A DNA stretch of 9,678 nt. It comes from an uncultured Desulfovibrio sp. GTDB lineage: Bacteria > Desulfobacterota > Desulfovibrionia > Desulfovibrionales > Desulfovibrionaceae. The translations under genes and the position numbers were made by a program. The stretch covers positions 1 to 9,678 of the forward strand of contig CAMLXE010000043.1 in NCBI GenBank assembly GCA_946490455.1, in the 5' to 3' direction. The notes beneath the pieces were generated by a model. That model had not been told where the DNA came from. It searched no databases and was given only the letters and a program-made list of their open reading frames with translations. Within the stretch, counting starts at the first letter, position 1. Each line of letters opens with the position of its first letter. Positions 6,419-9,678 of this stretch are shown here, piece by piece.

Positions 6419-7180
6419 TCAAGATTTTTGGGAAGATTGGATACCCTTGATGGCAAGCAGGCCATCAAGAATGCTCCAGGGGTTGGGCGGACAGCCGGGG
6501 ATGAAGAGATCCACGGGAAGAAGTTCGGCAAGCCCCTTGCTGCATTCCCTGCTGCCGCGGAAGATTCCACCTGAGATGGCACAGGTGCCAACGGCGATGA
6601 CAAGACGCGGCTCAGGAGTCGCTTCATAGGTATCGAGCAGGGCCTGTCGCATGTTTTCCGTAACGGGACCAGTGACCACAAGGCCGTCTGCATGGCGTGG
6701 GGAGGCAACAAAGTCGATTCCGAAGCGGCCGAGGTCATAGACCAGGGTGCCAAGAACATTGGTATCTGCCTCACAGGCATTGCAGCCGCCGGCACTGACT
6801 TCACGCAGTTTCAGGGAGCGGGAGAACAGGGAAAGGTCTCGCTGTGGCTGAGTGGCCGGCCTTTCGGAGCCTGTGACAATAAGGCCTTCTCTGGAAAAGG
6901 ACGCTACGTGGTGGTCATGCGTAAACGTGATCTTTCCTTCAGTGCAGATTCGGCTGCATGCACCGCAGAACAGACAGCGCCCCATGTCCAGGATCGGTCC
7001 TTCCGGGCTCAGGGTGAGCGCTCCTGAAGGACATACATCCAGACAGGCATGGCAGTTGCCGCAGGGTGAAGGATGCAGGGCCGGGAGTCCGAGATAGCGG
7101 TCAGAAAGACCAGGCTGGACTTCTGGATAGTTGAGTGTGCGGTATTGCTGGTGTACTCGTTCCTTGAAAATATGCAGCAT
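6419..7180 (-). CDS. Fused ferredoxin / NuoB-like small subunit (HyfH-HyfI-like)
   Basis: A 253-aa iron-sulfur protein of a hydrogenase-4/complex I-like enzyme, expected on the cytoplasmic face of the membrane arm. The N-terminal part (residues 1-85) is a two-cluster 8Fe ferredoxin like HyfH/HycF/NuoI: CGNCHACLDVCP (Cys 40, 43, 46, 50) and CLFCGACSRIC (Cys 69, 72, 75, 79). The C-terminal part (about 125-245) is a NuoB/hydrogenase small-subunit domain with the proximal [4Fe-4S] ligands GGCNACE (133, 136), GTC (200) and PGCPP (230). It would pass electrons to or from the NuoCD-like partner encoded upstream. In E. coli Hyc/Hyf these are two separate proteins; here they are one chain. I chose the start MLHIFKER because it matches the usual beginning of this ferredoxin class; the ribosome binding site is weak (GGA, 8 bases before) and the frame stays open to 7417. 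The gene follows the large-subunit gene after an unusually long 191-nt gap. Confidence 0.9.
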   Translation of the reverse strand: MLHIFKERVHQQYRTLNYPEVQPGLSDRYLGLPALHPSPCGNCHACLDVCPSGALTLSPEGPILDMGRCLFCGACSRICTEGKITFTHDHHVASFSREGLIVTGSERPATQPQRDLSLFSRSLKLREVSAGGCNACEADTNVLGTLVYDLGRFGIDFVASPRHADGLVVTGPVTENMRQALLDTYEATPEPRLVIAVGTCAISGGIFRGSRECSKGLAELLPVDLFIPGCPPNPWSILDGLLAIKGIQSSQKS

Positions 7181-7371
7181 GGCGTTTCCGTGTGCGGCCG
7201 TGGTGGCCTTTATGCTCCGGGAGAATAGATCTCCCGGATAAATTAGATGTCTGCCGGTCCGGATTGCTCCTGGAACAGCGGGCATACTGTTCAGGGTATG
7301 GAGAAACGTAATTTGCTGAATGGACCTGTTCTTTTGGAGAAGGTGTCCATCCTTTCCAGCCGGAAACAGTT
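7181..7371 (-). promoter_or_regulatory. Long intercistronic leader with two hairpins
   Basis: The 191 nt between the large-subunit stop and the small-subunit start hold two inverted repeats: a perfect 9-bp stem with a 5-nt loop (7216-7224 with 7230-7238, core CCGGGAGA/TCTCCCGG) and an 8-bp stem with one bulge (CTGGAACAG, 7270-7278, with CTGTTCAG, 7287-7294). Neither is followed by a T tract. The segment could be an mRNA processing or stability element that adjusts subunit ratio, or it could contain an internal promoter. The frame of the next gene stays open through it but reads as non-conserved sequence. Confidence 0.45.
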
Positions 7372-8865
7372 TTATAAATCGTGTCCGCAGTAGGACAGAT
7401 TGAAGCTCTTGTTGCACAGGGGAAAGTCCGAAATCTGTTCCCCGCGCAGGGCCATGGACAGTCCCATCCAGTTATGAAACGATGGATCAACGATCTTATA
7501 GGCCCGAAACTTTCCGTTTTCGTCGGTAATGCCCACATGGCAGACTTCGCCGCGCCAGCCCTCTACAAGTCCTACGGCACAGCGGTTCGGAGGAAGCTCT
7601 GGAAGTTCCGTGCAGCAGCTCTTTTCTGAAGGTGCAAAGGCCAGCCGCATAAGCGCCGTTTCCACGGCCTGCACGGAATCATCGACTTCCCGGCTTCGGA
7701 CCAGCGTACGGGCAAGCACATCGCCTGTACGTTCCTCGCGCAGCGTGATCCCTTCTGTCGCCAGTTCATCCGTGGGAAAGGCAAAGCGAGCGTCACGGCT
7801 CACTCCGCAGGCGCGGGCTGCCATGCCCACCAGTCCAAGGTTGATGGCGTCCTGTCTGGACACACAGCCTGTTCCGGAGAGACGGGCAAGCACACTGTGA
7901 GAGGCCAGCATGGTGTCCACAGCACCGCGCACGTCTCTGTACGCGGTACGCAACCGCCCCACAATATCCTGACAGCGCGCGGTATCGGCATCCAGTGCCG
8001 TCCCTCCGGGGCAGACCAGATTCCGTCCAAAGCGATTGCCGCAGAGGGTGGCGGTCATGTTCAGAAAATCTCCCCGAATACGCCCGTTCCATGAAGCCGT
8101 GGGCAAAAAGCCAGTATCGCCACCGATGGCACCCAGGTCGCCCGTATGGTTGGCCAGTCGTTCAAGCTCCAGTGCTGCACGCCGCAACAGCCTTCCTCGT
8201 TCGGGAACGGAGACCCCTGTCAGGCGTTCCAGCAGGGTACAATAGGCTGTAGTGTGTGCAATCGTTGAGTCGCCGGCCACACATTCCATAATTTTGAGGG
8301 TACGAACGGCCGGGCCTGCAAGAATCAGGCGCTCCACATCACGGTGCTGAAAGCCAAGCTGTATTTCCAGATGCATGACATTTTCGCCATAGCATTGAAA
8401 ACGAAAATGACCGGGTTCTATGATGCCGGCATGGACCGGTCCCACGGCAACTTCGTGAACTTCATTGCCTGTCACACGGTAGTAGCTGGTCTGTGCCGGC
8501 CCGGGACGATCCTCTGCAGAACCAGTCTGGGGAGGACAGAAGCGAACAGGTTTGAGCCAGGGATGACCTTCCGGCCGGATACGCCACTGTTCAAAGATTT
8601 CCCGTTCAAAGAGGTGTACCTGAGGGCAGCGTGGCGTCATGGAGTCAAAGGCCGTGAGCGGCTGGGTACGCAGGGCTGAAAGAGTATGGGTACTGTCATC
8701 GGCAAGCAGACAGAAGAGGCCGACACCCTGTGACTCCGGAAGACCAAAGAGAGCAATAACACGCTGCCCTGCCTGAACGCTGGAGATGACTGTTGCGGCC
8801 AGCATCTCGGCAGAGAGAACGGGTACATCGGCCAGAGCAATGGAATCAATATGGCTGAAGTTCAT
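7372..8865 (-). CDS. NuoCD-like large subunit lacking NiFe ligands (HyfG/Ehr type)
   Basis: A 497-aa protein with a degenerate NuoC-like N-terminal part (about 1-110, including HPWLKPVRFCP) and a NuoD/hydrogenase large-subunit domain (about 130-497) with EVAVGPVHAG (138-147), GFQHRDVERL (171-180), LELERLANHTGDLGAI (232-247) and a C-terminal NKSFNLSYCGHDL. In NiFe hydrogenases of the Hyc/Hyf/Ech groups two CxxC pairs hold the metal centre. Here the first motif reads CVAGDSTIAH (195-204), with Ala197 and Ser200 where the cysteines belong, and the second reads DPSFHNW (460-466), with Ser462 and Asn465. All four ligands are absent, so it cannot bind a NiFe centre in the known way and should not make or use H2. 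This matches energy-converting hydrogenase-related (Ehr) complexes, whose substrate is not established. The start has GGAGG 7 bases upstream and lies 3 bases after the stop of the membrane subunit gene, so the two are probably translationally coupled. Confidence 0.92.
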   Translation of the reverse strand: MNFSHIDSIALADVPVLSAEMLAATVISSVQAGQRVIALFGLPESQGVGLFCLLADDSTHTLSALRTQPLTAFDSMTPRCPQVHLFEREIFEQWRIRPEGHPWLKPVRFCPPQTGSAEDRPGPAQTSYYRVTGNEVHEVAVGPVHAGIIEPGHFRFQCYGENVMHLEIQLGFQHRDVERLILAGPAVRTLKIMECVAGDSTIAHTTAYCTLLERLTGVSVPERGRLLRRAALELERLANHTGDLGAIGGDTGFLPTASWNGRIRGDFLNMTATLCGNRFGRNLVCPGGTALDADTARCQDIVGRLRTAYRDVRGAVDTMLASHSVLARLSGTGCVSRQDAINLGLVGMAARACGVSRDARFAFPTDELATEGITLREERTGDVLARTLVRSREVDDSVQAVETALMRLAFAPSEKSCCTELPELPPNRCAVGLVEGWRGEVCHVGITDENGKFRAYKIVDPSFHNWMGLSMALRGEQISDFPLCNKSFNLSYCGHDL

Positions 8866-8868
8866 GAT

Positions 8869-9678
8869 CTAGCCTCCGATCAGGAGCGCACCGCGCTGGA
8901 GAAAGGTAGAAAGCCAGGCCGGAACATACACGCCGAGACAGAGTGCGAGCAGTCCCAAAACCAGAGGGGGAAGCACACTGAAAACAGATTCGGGCAGAGT
9001 TTGCTGCATGTCCCGGGGGCGTGTTCCCTGCACCATGCGCAGTACAGGAATGGACATGCCCACAAAGATGACGGCCAGTGCCCCCAGATAGATGGCAGCC
9101 ACTACAGGTGAATTTTGCGCAAAAATCCCTTTCAGGATAGTAAATTCGCTGACAAAGATCCCGAATGGCGGAGAGCCGACAATGGCAAGAAAGCCGGCAG
9201 TCCAGAGCGCTCCTGTGATGGGCATGGTCCAGCGCATCCCCCGGACATCGTAGCTTGAGAGCGTATGGTAGCGGGTCAGGATGTTTCCGGCGAGAAGAAA
9301 GAGCATGCTTTTGGTCAGGGAATGACAGACGGCATGGAGCAGTGCGCCGAATACGGCCACACCACCGATCCCTACACCAAGAGCAAGAATGCCCATGTGT
9401 TCGACACTGGAATAGGCAAGCAGACGCTTGTAATGACCCTGTCCCACAATGAAGACTGCGGCTGTACACATGGATACAAGGCCGAAAAAGACCATGAGGG
9501 AGGCGCTGAATTCGCCAAGATGGGCTGCCAGCAGGATCTGATGGCCACGCAGAATACCGAGAAAGGCGCAGTTGAGCAGAGCTCCAGAGAGCAGAGCCGA
9601 GATGAGTGACGGGGCCTGACTGTGGGCGTCGGGGAGCCAGTTGTGGAGAGGAGCCAGTCCCATTTTGGTACCATAGCC
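8869..9678 (-). CDS. Antiporter-like membrane subunit (HyfF/NuoL/MrpD type), partial
   Basis: The C-terminal 269 residues; the 5' end lies beyond the right edge, and the frame is open from 9678. It belongs to the NuoL/M/N-MrpA/D family of ion-pumping subunits in the membrane arm of hydrogenase-4 and complex I-like enzymes, closest in look to HyfF. Visible marks are GYGTKMGLAPLHNWLPDAHS (visible residues 1-20) with the family's channel Lys5, QGHYKRLLAYSSVEHMGILA (80-99), HSLTKSMLFLLAGN (119-132) with the second conserved Lys123, and GSPPFGIFVSEFTIL (168-182). Several hydrophobic segments (about 23-43, 62-80, 93-113, 121-134, 152-168, 194-215 and 233-255) are membrane spans. Both half-channel lysines present here suggest that the pump remains functional even though the partner large subunit has lost its NiFe site. 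It ends with TAG 3 bases before the next gene and contains that gene's ribosome binding site. Confidence 0.93.
   Translation of the reverse strand, partial: GYGTKMGLAPLHNWLPDAHSQAPSLISALLSGALLNCAFLGILRGHQILLAAHLGEFSASLMVFFGLVSMCTAAVFIVGQGHYKRLLAYSSVEHMGILALGVGIGGVAVFGALLHAVCHSLTKSMLFLLAGNILTRYHTLSSYDVRGMRWTMPITGALWTAGFLAIVGSPPFGIFVSEFTILKGIFAQNSPVVAAIYLGALAVIFVGMSIPVLRMVQGTRPRDMQQTLPESVFSVLPPLVLGLLALCLGVYVPAWLSTFLQRGALLIGG

Noticed and set aside
6153..6422. Minus-strand frame overlapping the stop of the small-subunit gene
   Set aside because: The start overlaps the operon stop, but there is no supporting ribosome binding site. The frame reads through the likely terminator at 6238-6267 and through both hairpins, and its Pro/Ser/Arg-rich product resembles nothing.
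6270..6629. Plus-strand frame of 119 codons with a Trp-rich, protein-like start
   Set aside because: More than half of it is antisense to the ferredoxin-NuoB gene, there is no ribosome binding site, and it runs through the hairpin at 6378-6409.
7181..7417. Start of the ferredoxin-NuoB gene at 7417
   Set aside because: This would overlap the end of the large-subunit gene and add nearly 80 residues that do not resemble the family; MLHIFKER at 7180 matches the usual beginning.
7372..8865. Calling the operon a NiFe hydrogenase or formate hydrogenlyase
   Set aside because: All four metal-binding cysteines are missing in the large subunit and no formate dehydrogenase gene is in the window.
1..9678. 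CRISPR array, insertion sequence or att-site duplication
   Set aside because: No regularly spaced repeats, no transposase or integrase frame, and no second copy of the tRNA 3' end were found on reading the window.

Overview
The window looks like a chromosomal segment of a Gram-negative, anaerobic bacterium, most likely a Desulfovibrio-type deltaproteobacterium (Desulfovibrionaceae). This is inference: it rests on an outer-membrane autotransporter, a membrane-bound hydrogenase-4/complex I-like operon, moderate-to-high GC and overall protein style, not on a database match.

Left part (1-2600). The window opens inside a tRNA-Leu(GAG) gene that ends in an encoded CCA and is followed by a perfect 14-bp stem terminator. 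About 580 bases follow in which I see no convincing gene. Next comes a plus-strand gene (687-2234) for an exported 515-aa protein built of repeated DG-containing beta-propeller-like blades resembling HAF-type repeats. Its reading frame carries a run of eight T at codons 2-5, and a 25-codon mini-ORF overlaps its stop as ATGA. A hairpin with T tracts on both sides separates it from the convergent next gene.

Middle part (2597-6125). A minus-strand gene encodes a 756-aa type V autotransporter: an extended signal peptide, a cysteine-free beta-helix-like passenger and a C-terminal 12-strand-type barrel ending in Phe. Upstream lies about 800 bp with at most one doubtful short exported ORF, running into a very AT-rich stretch with several copies of an ACTTTTACCTA-type element in both orientations. 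These sit around the start of a plus-strand gene for an XRE-type regulator with a long C-terminal coiled coil. They are good candidates for its own operators.

Right part (6419-9678). A minus-strand operon runs in from beyond the right edge. In transcription order it encodes an antiporter-like membrane subunit (HyfF/NuoL/MrpD type, 5' end outside the window), a fused NuoC-NuoD-like large subunit and a fused ferredoxin-NuoB-like small subunit. The large subunit has lost all four cysteines that hold the NiFe centre in hydrogenases (AGDS in place of CGxC, DPSFHN in place of DPCxxC), while the small subunit keeps a full set of cluster cysteines. The module is therefore better read as an energy-converting hydrogenase-related (Ehr-type) complex, a ferredoxin- or unknown-donor-linked ion pump, than as a true hydrogenase. 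The gap between the large and small subunit genes is about 190 nt and holds two hairpins, which contrasts with the 3-nt gap upstream. The operon converges on the regulator gene, with hairpins and a T tract between them.
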